Shown here: positions 1 through 6,015 of the stretch, in pieces | Position numbering within the stretch: the stretch's first letter is position 1 | How the letters are laid out: every line of letters starts with the position of its first letter | Assembly (NCBI GenBank): GCA_008671285.1 | Contig: RPYR01000129.1 | Location: 1-6,159, forward strand | Source: Collinsella aerofaciens | Lineage (GTDB): Bacteria; Actinomycetota; Coriobacteriia; Coriobacteriales; Coriobacteriaceae | DNA length: 6,159 nt | Reading direction: 5' to 3' | Position numbers and translations under genes: made by a program | Notes under the pieces: generated by a model | Told to the model about the DNA's origin: nothing | What the model saw: the letters and a program-made list of their open reading frames with translations, nothing else | Database searches by the model: none

Positions 1-1705
1 CCTTGCCACCATCACCCTGCAGAACTACTTCCGCCTGTATGACAAGCTCTCCGGCATGACCGGTACGGCGCTCACCGAGGACGCCGAGTTCCGCGAGATC
101 TACAAGCTGCCCGTCGAGGTCATTCCCCCCAACAAGCCCGTTCAGCGTGTTGACCACGAGGATCTGGTGTACCGCACCATCCAGGCCAAGTACAACGCCG
201 TTGCCGACGATGTCGAGCGTCGCCACGCCAAGGGCCAGCCGGTCCTGGTGGGCACCGTCTCCATCGAGAGCTCCGAGAAGCTGTCGGCCGCCCTTACCAA
301 GCGCGGCATCGCGCACGAGGTCCTCAACGCCAAGCACCACGAGCGCGAGGCCCATATCGTGGCCCAGGCCGGACGCTACGGCGCCGTGACCATTGCCACC
401 AACATGGCCGGTCGTGGCACCGACATCCTGCTGGGCGGCAACCCCGACGAGCTGGTGCGCGAGCGCCTGGAGTACGAGGGCCTGACCATGGAGGACGTGA
501 CGCCCGAGCAGCTCGAGCAGTTTAACGCCGAGGCCAAGGAGACCTGCAAGGCCGAGCGCGAGCGCGTGCTTGCCGCCGGCGGCCTGACCGTCATCGGCAC
601 CGAGCGCCATGAATCCCGTCGTATCGCCAACCCGCTGCGCGGCCGTTCCTGCCGTCAGGGCGACCCGGGCGAGACCCAGTTCTACCTGTCGCTCGAGGAC
701 GACCTCATGCGCCTGTTCGGCGGCGACAGGATGGACCGCGTCTCCAAGATGATGGTCACGGCCGACATGGGCGACGACATGCCCATTCAGCACAAGATCA
801 TTTCCAAGGCCGTTGAGAACGCCCAGCACAAGGTCGAGAGCATCAACTTCTCCATGCGTAAGAGCGTCCTTGAGTACGATGACGTCATGAACAAGCAGCG
901 CCAGGTCATTTACGCCGAGCGTAACAAGATTCTGGACGGCAAGGACCTGACCGACCACATCACCGAGGTCATGCACGACACGGTGTATCGCTGCGTGCAG
1001 GAGTTCTGCACCAAGGACAGCCACGATGGCGAGCGCGATCTTGAGGGCCTGCACAAGTGGGTCGTGGAGCTGACCGGCCATATCGATACGCCGAAGTTCC
1101 CCGACGAGGATTACGAGGCCCTTGCCGCCGATGTCTTGGCATACGTTGAGAAGTGCTACAACACGAAGGCCGAGCGCTTGGGCGAGGACCTGATGCGTGA
1201 GCTCAACACCCAGGTCATGCTGCGCGTCATCGATACCCGTTGGATGAACTACCTGCAGGAGATGGACTACCTCAAGACCGGCATCGGCCTGCGCGGCTTT
1301 GGCCAGCGCGACCCGTTGGTCGAGTACAAGACCGAGGCTTACGGCGCGTTCCAGATGCTCGTCGACACCATGTACGAGGATTACCTGCGTACGGTTCTGC
1401 GCATCGAGATCAAGGCTGCCCCGCGTGCCGTGGAGCACAAGGAGGAGCCCGCGCTCGAGGGTGCGCGCTTCTCCGGTCCTGCCGAGGTCGATGGTGACAA
1501 CGGCGACTCGGTGCTGCGCAAGCAGGCGCAGGTGCAGGCCCGCACGGCTGTCCAAGGCGGACCGGCTGCCGTCAACAACGGTGGCAAGGTGACCACCTAT
1601 CGCAAGTCCGAGAGCGACGATCCGTACGTCAACGTGGGCCGCAACGACCCGTGCCCCTGCGGTAGCGGCAAGAAGTTTAAGTACTGCCACGGCAGGAATC
1701 GTTAA
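1..1705 (+). CDS. secA: Protein translocase ATPase SecA, C-terminal part (5' end outside window)
   Basis: SecA is the cytoplasmic ATPase motor that pushes unfolded preproteins through the SecYEG channel. The reading frame is already open at base 2 (LATITLQNYFRLYDKLSG), so the methionine at 56 is internal; 567 residues of an expected ~900 are visible. In order: the end of the first nucleotide-binding fold (GMTGTA); the second fold with VGTVSIESSEKL and TIATNMAGRGTDILLGG; helicase motif VI in 605-664; the helical scaffold (LEYDDVMNKQR, then RWMNYLQEMDYL and GLRGFGQRDPLVEYK); a variable linker; and the C-terminal zinc motif CPCGSGKKFKYCH (CxCx8CH), which in the family binds SecB or ribosomes. 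Motif VI is odd: it reads ESRRIANPLRGRSCRQGD, where the family norm as I know it is RRIDNQLRGR(S/A)GRQGD. The arginines are kept. The stop overlaps the prfB start. A SecA2 paralogue is less likely, because the scaffold and zinc tail are canonical. Confidence 0.97.
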   Translation, partial: LATITLQNYFRLYDKLSGMTGTALTEDAEFREIYKLPVEVIPPNKPVQRVDHEDLVYRTIQAKYNAVADDVERRHAKGQPVLVGTVSIESSEKLSAALTKRGIAHEVLNAKHHEREAHIVAQAGRYGAVTIATNMAGRGTDILLGGNPDELVRERLEYEGLTMEDVTPEQLEQFNAEAKETCKAERERVLAAGGLTVIGTERHESRRIANPLRGRSCRQGDPGETQFYLSLEDDLMRLFGGDRMDRVSKMMVTADMGDDMPIQHKIISKAVENAQHKVESINFSMRKSVLEYDDVMNKQRQVIYAERNKILDGKDLTDHITEVMHDTVYRCVQEFCTKDSHDGERDLEGLHKWVVELTGHIDTPKFPDEDYEALAADVLAYVEKCYNTKAERLGEDLMRELNTQVMLRVIDTRWMNYLQEMDYLKTGIGLRGFGQRDPLVEYKTEAYGAFQMLVDTMYEDYLRTVLRIEIKAAPRAVEHKEEPALEGARFSGPAEVDGDNGDSVLRKQAQVQARTAVQGGPAAVNNGGKVTTYRKSESDDPYVNVGRNDPCPCGSGKKFKYCHGRNR

Positions 1706-1707
1706 TG
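1694..1707 (+). promoter_or_regulatory. prfB ribosome binding site and secA/prfB stop-start overlap
   Basis: AGGA at 1694-1697 lies seven bases before the ATG at 1705. The secA stop TAA (1703-1705) shares its last A with that ATG (TAATG). This arrangement supports the chosen prfB start and suggests translational coupling; coupling itself is inferred. Confidence 0.7.
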
Positions 1708-2853
1708 GCTGAGGCTTTAGAGGTGACGCCCGCCGAGCTGGACGCGTTCGCGGACCGGCTCGGCGAGGTCGAGTCGTATCTCCATTTGGACGAAACGCGC
1801 ACGCGCGTGACCGAGCTCGAGGCTAAAAGCGTGGCCCCCGGCTTTTGGGATGACGCCGACGCTGCCCGTGCCACTATGGAGGAGATCGCGCGCACCAAGG
1901 AAGATATCGCTGCCGTGGACACCGCGCGCGGCGAGCTTTCCGATGCCCACGCCGCGCTGGAGCTTGCCGAGGAGATGGGGGATGACCCCGACGCCGTCGC
2001 CCTTCGCGAGGAGGCTACAGCCACGGCTGAGCGCCTGGCCCGTGCCATCGATGAGCTTGAGCTTTCGAGCTGGTTTACCGGTGAGTTCGATCACGGCGAT
2101 GCCATTGTGACCATCAAGCCCGGACAGGGTGGTCTGGAGGCCCAGGACTGGACCTTCATGCTCTTTAAGATGTACATGAAGTACTGCCAGCGTCGCGGCT
2201 GGAAGGTCACCATCAACGACTGTCCCGCGGCCGAGGTCATCGGCATCGACCGCGCGACCTTTACCGTCGAGGGCAAGGACGCATTTGGCATGCTGCGCGC
2301 CGAGGCCGGCGTCCACCGCTTGGTTCGCATTAGCCCCACCGACGACAAGAAGCGCCGCCAGACCACGTTTGCCGGCGTCGAGGTCATCCCCGTGCTACCC
2401 GATGATATCGACATCGAGATCAGTCCCGATGACATCCGCGTGGACGTGTACCACGCGAGCGGCCCGGGCGGTCAGGGCGTCAACACCACCGACTCCGCCG
2501 TGCGCGTGACGCATTTCCCCAGCGGCATTGTGGTTACCTGCCAAAACGAGCGCAGCCAGATCCAGAACAAGGCCGCGTGCATGCAGATCCTCAAGGCTCG
2601 CTTGTACGAGATTGAGCTCGAGAAGCGCGCCGAGGCGCTCGATGAGATTCGCGGACCCAAGACCACGATTGGTTTTGGCAACCAGATTCGCAGCTACGTG
2701 CTCTACCCGTATCAGATGGTTAAGGACCTGCGCACGGGCGTTGAGACCAGCAACGTCGAGGCAGTTCTTGACGATGGCGATCTGGATCCATTTGTTATTG
2801 GCTATCACCGTTGGGCTACCGGCAACGCTGACGCGGAGACCCCGTCTGCATAA
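1705..2853 (+). CDS. prfB: Peptide chain release factor 2 (RF2)
   Basis: RF2 recognises UAA and UGA in the ribosomal A site and triggers hydrolysis of peptidyl-tRNA. The 382-residue protein is slightly longer than E. coli RF2 (365). An N-terminal helical domain (about 1-125, with FWDD at 47-50) is followed by the RF2-type EAQDWTFML (145-153), GVHRLVRIS (202-210), RRQTTFAGVEV (217-227), the catalytic GGQ at 255-257 in SGPGGQGVNTTDSAVR, and the C-terminal DLRTGVETSN (341-350). These separate it from RF1. The residue matching E. coli position 246 is Ala (252). Two points are notable. The stop-recognition tripeptide reads SPT (210-212) instead of SPF. The classic in-frame UGA/+1 frameshift site is absent: after Tyr25-Leu26 the frame runs on uninterrupted. 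The gene starts inside the secA stop codon, so the two are probably one operon. Confidence 0.97.
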   Translation: MAEALEVTPAELDAFADRLGEVESYLHLDETRTRVTELEAKSVAPGFWDDADAARATMEEIARTKEDIAAVDTARGELSDAHAALELAEEMGDDPDAVALREEATATAERLARAIDELELSSWFTGEFDHGDAIVTIKPGQGGLEAQDWTFMLFKMYMKYCQRRGWKVTINDCPAAEVIGIDRATFTVEGKDAFGMLRAEAGVHRLVRISPTDDKKRRQTTFAGVEVIPVLPDDIDIEISPDDIRVDVYHASGPGGQGVNTTDSAVRVTHFPSGIVVTCQNERSQIQNKAACMQILKARLYEIELEKRAEALDEIRGPKTTIGFGNQIRSYVLYPYQMVKDLRTGVETSNVEAVLDDGDLDPFVIGYHRWATGNADAETPSA

Positions 2854-2880
2854 ACCGCCCGGTTCATGTGGAAATGGACT

Positions 2881-2907
2881 AAAACCCTCCCAGCAGGGTG
2901 GTTTTGT
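2881..2907 (+). terminator. Candidate intrinsic terminator after prfB, hairpin 1
   Basis: ACCCT (2884-2888) can pair with AGGGT (2895-2899) around a six-base loop, followed by GGTTTTGT. An alternative pairing uses the outer AAAACC (2881-2886) with GGTTTT (2900-2905), around a CCC/GGG inner stem. It begins 28 bases after the prfB stop, which fits the end of the secA-prfB transcript. Because the flanks are A-rich upstream and T-rich downstream, it could also act on the other strand, but no convergent gene is present. Confidence 0.6.
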
Positions 2908-2942
2908 ATCCAGAGCAAACCCTGCGCAGGGGTGGTTTTTGT
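2882..2942 (+). repeat. Imperfect tandem repeat of about 26 nt (two units)
   Basis: Unit 1 (2882-2907) and unit 2 (2917-2942) share AAACCCT, then GCAGGG, then TGGTTTT and GT, in the same order; unit 2 is a few bases shorter in the loop and has extra G and T bases. The right arm of unit 1 (GGTTTTG) can also pair with the left arm of unit 2 (CAAACC), so alternative folds are possible. Confidence 0.6.
2917..2942 (+). terminator. Candidate intrinsic terminator after prfB, hairpin 2
   Basis: The self-complementary CCCTGCGCAGGG (2920-2931) folds with a four-base loop and is followed by GTGG and a five-T run (2936-2940). It closely resembles hairpin 1 and sits just downstream, so the pair looks like a doubled terminator. 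Its right end runs up to the candidate promoter of the downstream gene. Confidence 0.6.
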
Positions 2943-2960
2943 CCGGCGAATCGGTAGAAT
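2933..2960 (+). promoter_or_regulatory. Candidate promoter for the YitT-family gene
   Basis: TAGAAT at 2955-2960 matches the -10 consensus at five of six positions. No good -35 hexamer lies 16-18 bases upstream (TGGTTT, 2933-2938, is poor), and TTGTCC at 2939-2944 is too close. Transcription would start near 2967, giving a leader of about 50 nt that contains the third hairpin. Confidence 0.4.
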
Positions 2961-2980
2961 CGAATACAGCAAGAAGTTCG

Positions 2981-3007
2981 AAGCGCATCCGTTTGGGTGC
3001 GCTTTTT
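2981..3007 (+). terminator. Strong terminator-like hairpin directly before the YitT gene's Shine-Dalgarno
   Basis: AAGCGCATCC (2981-2990) pairs with GGGTGCGCTT (2995-3004) over ten base pairs with one T-G wobble, around the loop GTTT. A T-run (3003-3007) follows. The Shine-Dalgarno of the next gene begins at 3008, so the hairpin lies between the TAGAAT promoter candidate and the gene it would serve. It could be an attenuator, a third terminator for upstream transcripts, or the end of a short RNA. Confidence 0.65.
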
Positions 3008-3022
3008 GAGGGAGGCAGCATG
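3008..3022 (+). promoter_or_regulatory. Ribosome binding site deciding the YitT gene start
   Basis: GAGGGAGG (3008-3015) precedes the ATG at 3020 by four bases. The same frame stays open upstream into prfB, but there it only mirrors prfB in another frame. This Shine-Dalgarno and the family-typical N-terminus fix the start at 3020. Confidence 0.8.
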
Positions 3023-3910
3023 GCATATCGTCTGGACATCAAGCGCATTCTTTCGATGAACTTCTTTCACGACCTGCCCCAGATTATGTTGGGGTGCGCT
3101 CTGGCCGCTATTGCGACCGACCTGTTTTTGATTCCCAACGGCCTTGCTGCCGGTGGCGTTACGGGCCTTGCCACCATTATCCAGGCGGTCGGTGCATCGC
3201 GCGGCCTATCGCTTCCCGTTGGCATTCAGACGATCGTGATGAACGCCTTGCTGTTGTTGGTCGTTATGCGCGAGGGTGGCATGTTCTACGTGGTGCAGAC
3301 CGCGACGGGCTTTGTGCTGCTGGGCTTCTTTACCGATCTGTTCGCCCCGTTTGTAGCACCTCTGGCGGATGCGGACCTGATGCTCCCTGCCATGTGGGGC
3401 GGCATTATTACGGGCATCGGTTACGGCATGGTGTTGCGTGCCGGCGCTAACACCGGCGGCTCGGACACGATTGGCCAAATCATCTCGCGTAATACCTCAC
3501 TGCCCGTGGGCTCGACCGTCATGGCGATCGATGTTGCCGTATGCGCGCTGTCGGCTCCGGTCTTTTCAATCGAAAACGCACTATATGCAGGCCTTTCGAT
3601 GGTCATTAGCGGCTACGTGATCGATGCCGTGGTCGATGGTGGCAACAAGCGCCGTATGGTACTCATCATCTCGGACAAGTTCCCTGATATCGCTGCCGAT
3701 ATCATGTATGGTCTAGGTCGTGGTTGTACCAAGTTTAAGGCGACTGGCATGTATTCGGGTGCCGAGAAGCCGGTGATTATGGTCATCGTGAGCCGTCGAG
3801 AGCTCAATACTCTCAAGACGATCGTGCGCGAGCGCGATCCTCATGCCATCGTGACGGTTGCCGACGTTACGGAAGCCTTCGGCGAGGGCTTTAAGGACAT
3901 TAACGCGTAG
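3020..3910 (+). CDS. YitT family membrane protein (DUF161 plus DUF2179 domains)
   Basis: This 296-residue protein has the usual YitT-family length and layout: a hydrophobic N-terminal part with five to seven likely membrane segments (roughly 21-37, 42-58, 68-84, 92-112, 121-140, 165-182 and 187-205) and a soluble C-terminal domain of about 80 residues (from about 212) of the DUF2179 type. Family signatures are IPNGLAAGGVTGLATII (38-54) and GANTGGSDTIGQII (142-155). The short stretch after the membrane part (DGGNKRRMVLIISDK) is also characteristic. The biochemical function of the family is not established; a transport role is often supposed but I cannot support one here. Codon use is somewhat less biased than in the neighbouring transketolase genes, fitting modest expression. 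It appears to be its own transcription unit, with terminator-like hairpins before it. The stop is TAG. Confidence 0.92.
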   Translation: MAYRLDIKRILSMNFFHDLPQIMLGCALAAIATDLFLIPNGLAAGGVTGLATIIQAVGASRGLSLPVGIQTIVMNALLLLVVMREGGMFYVVQTATGFVLLGFFTDLFAPFVAPLADADLMLPAMWGGIITGIGYGMVLRAGANTGGSDTIGQIISRNTSLPVGSTVMAIDVAVCALSAPVFSIENALYAGLSMVISGYVIDAVVDGGNKRRMVLIISDKFPDIAADIMYGLGRGCTKFKATGMYSGAEKPVIMVIVSRRELNTLKTIVRERDPHAIVTVADVTEAFGEGFKDINA

Positions 3911-4118
3911 GGGCGACCGCGTTCCATCCAAAAGACGTTCACATTGATAAACCGTTTCATCAGCGGTTCTGCCTGCTAAATTGTTCAAATAATGATAAAA
4001 ACTCTGGTAAAGCCATCAGTTTCCAGCATAATGAATGACGTACGTGCATTGCGGCTGTGTTGGGACTACCTTTCCGTGCCGTGCGCATCTTGTCTAAAGA
4101 GGATGAAAGGAAGGCACA
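3911..4118. other. Intergenic region between the YitT gene and transketolase genes
   Basis: This 208-nt stretch holds no credible gene and is more AT-rich in its middle than the flanking genes. A seven-bp stem with one wobble (AACCGTT 3950-3956 with AGCGGTT 3962-3968) lacks a T-run and is only a weak candidate for ending the upstream transcript. The part from 3976 to 4050 carries AT-rich boxes and two dyads, described separately, and most likely contains the transketolase promoter. Confidence 0.6.
4004..4050 (+). promoter_or_regulatory. Candidate transketolase promoter/operator region
   Basis: CATAAT (4027-4032) is a five-of-six match to the -10 consensus; the -35 region is poor. An inverted repeat CTGGtAAA-(8)-TTTCCAG (4004-4026) covers the -35 area. 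A second dyad, AATGACGT/ACGTgCATT (4034-4050) with the perfect core ACGTACGT, covers the expected start of transcription. Two dyads flanking a -10 box would suit repressor control; no known regulator's box is recognised. Confidence 0.35.
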
Positions 4119-4121
4119 ATG
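4106..4121 (+). promoter_or_regulatory. Ribosome binding site of transketolase N-terminal subunit
   Basis: AAAGGAAGG (4106-4114) lies just before the ATG at 4119. Upstream, ACCTTTCC (4068-4075) and GTGCC (4076-4080) are complementary to GAAAGG and GGCAC around this site, so partial masking of the ribosome binding site in the leader RNA is conceivable. Confidence 0.75.
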
Positions 4122-4949
4122 AGCGACGAAGAGCTCAAAAAGGTTGCCAACGAGGTAAGGAAGGGCATCGTCACCGGCGTGCACGCTGCCAAGTCCGGCC
4201 ATCCGGGCGGTTCGCTCGGCGCTGCCGACATCATGACCTATCTGTACTTTGAGGAAATGAACGTCGACCCGGCCGACCCCCGCAAGGCCGACCGCGATCG
4301 CTTTGTGCTTTCCAAGGGCCACTGCGCTCCGGGCCTGTACGCCGTGCTTGCCGAGCGCGGGTTCTTCCCCAAGGAGGACCTCGAGACGCTGCGCCATATC
4401 GGTAGCCACCTGCAGGGTCATCCCAACATGAACGACACCCCGGGCGTCGATATGTCCACCGGCTCGCTGGGCCAGGGCATCTCCGCCGCCGTGGGCATGG
4501 CGGTTGCCGCCAAGCACTGGGGTGATACTTACCGCACCTACGCCCTGTTGGGCGATGGCGAGAGCGAGGAGGGCCAGGTCTGGGAGGCCGCCATGTTTGC
4601 CGGCAACCAGCAGCTCGACAACCTCTGCGTGATCGTCGACCACAACGGCCTTCAGATCGACGGTCCCGTCGAGGAGGTCAACGACCCCATGCCGCTCGCC
4701 GACAAGTTCCGTGCCTTTAAGTTCCCCGTGGTTGAGCTTGTCGACGGCAACGATTTCGACCAGATCCGCGCCGCCTTTGCCGAGGCTCGCGCTACCAAGG
4801 GCCAGCCGACCGCCATTATCGCCGAGACCATGAAGGGCAAGGGCGTTTCCTTTATGGAGAACCAGGTGGGTTGGCACGGTAAGGCCCCCAACGATGAACA
4901 GTTTGAGCAGGCCATGGCAGAGCTCACGGCCGCCGGAGAGGAGCTCTAG
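4119..4949 (+). CDS. tkt: Transketolase, N-terminal (thiamine pyrophosphate-binding) subunit
   Basis: Transketolase moves two-carbon units between sugar phosphates (for example xylulose 5-phosphate to ribose 5-phosphate or erythrose 4-phosphate) in the non-oxidative pentose phosphate pathway, in the cytoplasm. This 276-residue protein is the first half of the split form; E. coli carries both halves in one chain of about 660. Seen in order: SGHPGGSLGAADIM (26-39), RDRFVLSKGH (59-68), GHP (100-102), STGSLGQG (113-120), and the diphosphate/Mg motif GDGESEEGQVWEA (145-157) ending at DHN (174-176). KGKG (239-242) and WHGKAPN (252-258) close the domain. The full length, the intact motifs and the partner gene one base downstream show that this is a genuine subunit and not a truncated gene. 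The symbol is generic, because split subunits lack a uniform name. Confidence 0.95.
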   Translation: MSDEELKKVANEVRKGIVTGVHAAKSGHPGGSLGAADIMTYLYFEEMNVDPADPRKADRDRFVLSKGHCAPGLYAVLAERGFFPKEDLETLRHIGSHLQGHPNMNDTPGVDMSTGSLGQGISAAVGMAVAAKHWGDTYRTYALLGDGESEEGQVWEAAMFAGNQQLDNLCVIVDHNGLQIDGPVEEVNDPMPLADKFRAFKFPVVELVDGNDFDQIRAAFAEARATKGQPTAIIAETMKGKGVSFMENQVGWHGKAPNDEQFEQAMAELTAAGEEL

Positions 4950-4953
4950 GATG
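4934..4953 (+). promoter_or_regulatory. Ribosome binding site of transketolase C-terminal subunit, inside the upstream gene
   Basis: GGAGAGGAG (4934-4942) in the last codons of the N-terminal subunit gene lies eight bases before the ATG at 4951. It picks this start over the in-frame ATG at 4894, which would add 19 residues not expected for the family and overlap the upstream gene. Confidence 0.85.
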
Positions 4954-5892
4954 GCAGACGTCAAGAAAATCGCCACACGCGTAAGCTACGGCGAGGCCCT
5001 CGTCGAGCTCGCCAACGAGCACGATGACTTTGTGGTCCTCGACGCCGACCTGGCCGCCGCCACGCAGACCGGTAAGTTTAAGGCCGCTTGCCCCGACCGC
5101 TTCTTCGATGTGGGCATCGCCGAGAGCAACCTGATGGGTGTCGCCGCCGGTATCGCGACCACCGGTCGCGTTGCCTTCGCGAGCAGCTTTGCCATGTTTG
5201 CCGCCGGCCGCGCCTTTGAGCAGGTCCGCAACTCCATCGGCTACCCGCACCTCAACGTTAAGATCGGTGCCACGCACGCCGGTATTTCGGTGGGCGAGGA
5301 CGGTGCCACGCACCAGTGCTGCGAGGATATCGCCCTCATGCGCGTCATCCCCGGCATGACTGTGATCGTTCCTGCCGACGACGTCGAGGCCCGCGCCGTG
5401 ACGCGCGCCGCCTACGAGTGCGACGGTCCGGTGTACATGCGCTTCGCTCGTTTGGCCTCGCCGGTTATCAACGACCCCGAGACCTACAAGTTCGAGTTGG
5501 GTAAGGGCATTGTCATGCGCGAGGGCGCCGATGTGACCATCATTGCCTGCGGCCTGATGGTCGGCGAGGCTCTCGAGGCCGCCGAGCAGCTCGCTGCCGA
5601 GGGCATCGACGCCGAGGTCATCAACATGCACACCATCAAGCCCATCGATGCCGACCTGATCGTCAAGAGCGCCACCAAGACCGGCCACGTCGTGACCGTC
5701 GAGGAGCACTCCGTGATCGGCGGCCTGGGCAGCGCCGTTGCCGACGTCCTGTGCGAGCAGTGCCCGACGCCGCTCAAGAAGATCGGTGTCAACGACACCT
5801 TCGGTGAGTCTGGCCCGGGTGCCGAGCTCTTGCACAAGTACGGCCTGGACGCCGCCAACATCGTGGCGACCACCAAGGAGTTCTTGGCATAA
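4951..5892 (+). CDS. tkt: Transketolase, C-terminal (pyrimidine-binding and C-terminal domain) subunit
   Basis: This second half of the split transketolase (313 residues, normal length) supplies the pyrimidine-binding domain and the C-terminal domain, and should assemble with the product of the preceding gene into an active thiamine-dependent enzyme. Visible motifs: FFDVGIAESNLMG (51-63), whose Glu58 corresponds to the glutamate that activates the cofactor; FASSFAMFAAGRAFEQVR (76-93); THAGISVGEDGATHQ (108-122) with conserved histidines; and, in the C-terminal domain, EEHSVIGGLGSAVADVL (251-267). A deoxyxylulose phosphate synthase or a pyruvate dehydrogenase beta subunit would share the fold, but the GEDGATHQ context and the partner gene favour transketolase. 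The gap to the upstream stop is one base (TAG-G-ATG), which implies translational coupling and equal dosage. Codon use is strongly biased, consistent with high expression. Confidence 0.95.
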   Translation: MADVKKIATRVSYGEALVELANEHDDFVVLDADLAAATQTGKFKAACPDRFFDVGIAESNLMGVAAGIATTGRVAFASSFAMFAAGRAFEQVRNSIGYPHLNVKIGATHAGISVGEDGATHQCCEDIALMRVIPGMTVIVPADDVEARAVTRAAYECDGPVYMRFARLASPVINDPETYKFELGKGIVMREGADVTIIACGLMVGEALEAAEQLAAEGIDAEVINMHTIKPIDADLIVKSATKTGHVVTVEEHSVIGGLGSAVADVLCEQCPTPLKKIGVNDTFGESGPGAELLHKYGLDAANIVATTKEFLA

Positions 5893-5912
5893 GGCAAGGC
5901 GGATCTCAAGGA

Positions 5913-5952
5913 CTGCTTCGCCAGAACTATAAAACTGTTTCGCCAGTACTAT
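5913..5952 (+). repeat. Two-copy imperfect direct repeat after the transketolase operon
   Basis: CTGCTTCGCCAGAACTAT (5913-5930) and CTGTTTCGCCAGTACTAT (5935-5952) differ at two of 18 positions and are spaced 22 bases apart. A shorter related string, AAGGACTGTTT (6010-6020), resembles the start of the first copy (AAGGACTGCTT, 5908-5918). No function is evident. Confidence 0.7.
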
Positions 5953-5962
5953 GGAAACCCGG

Positions 5963-5994
5963 CAGGGGCGCTCTCTTGGAGAGCGCCCCTGTTT
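5963..5994 (+). terminator. Terminator of the transketolase operon
   Basis: CAGGGGCGCTCTC (5963-5975) and GAGAGCGCCCCTG (5979-5991) form a perfect 13-bp stem with a three-base loop (TTG), followed by only three T bases. The very stable stem, 70 bases after the stop codon, makes it the likely transcription end despite the short T-run. It may also block transcription arriving from the convergent IS element. Confidence 0.8.
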
Positions 5995-6015
5995 CAGTTG
6001 CGGTGAAATAAGGAC

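Noticed and set aside
56..58. ATG at 56 as the start of a complete gene
   Set aside because: The frame continues upstream to the window edge with SecA-specific sequence, so it is an internal methionine.
2528..3019. Upstream in-frame extension of the YitT-family gene into prfB
   Set aside because: The extension translates prfB in another frame and then passes through three terminator hairpins; the strong ribosome binding site at 3008-3015 and the family N-terminus fix the start at 3020.
3950..3968. Stem AACCGTT/AGCGGTT as terminator of the YitT gene
   Set aside because: It is only seven base pairs with a wobble and has no T-run; too weak to call as a terminator.
4894..4950. Earlier ATG for the transketolase C-terminal subunit
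   Set aside because: It would add 19 atypical residues overlapping the upstream gene; GGAGAGGAG at 4934-4942 points to the ATG at 4951.
3960..4976. Long minus-strand open frame opposite the transketolase N-terminal subunit gene
   Set aside because: Same reasoning: it is the antisense shadow of a highly conserved gene and has no recognisable domain.
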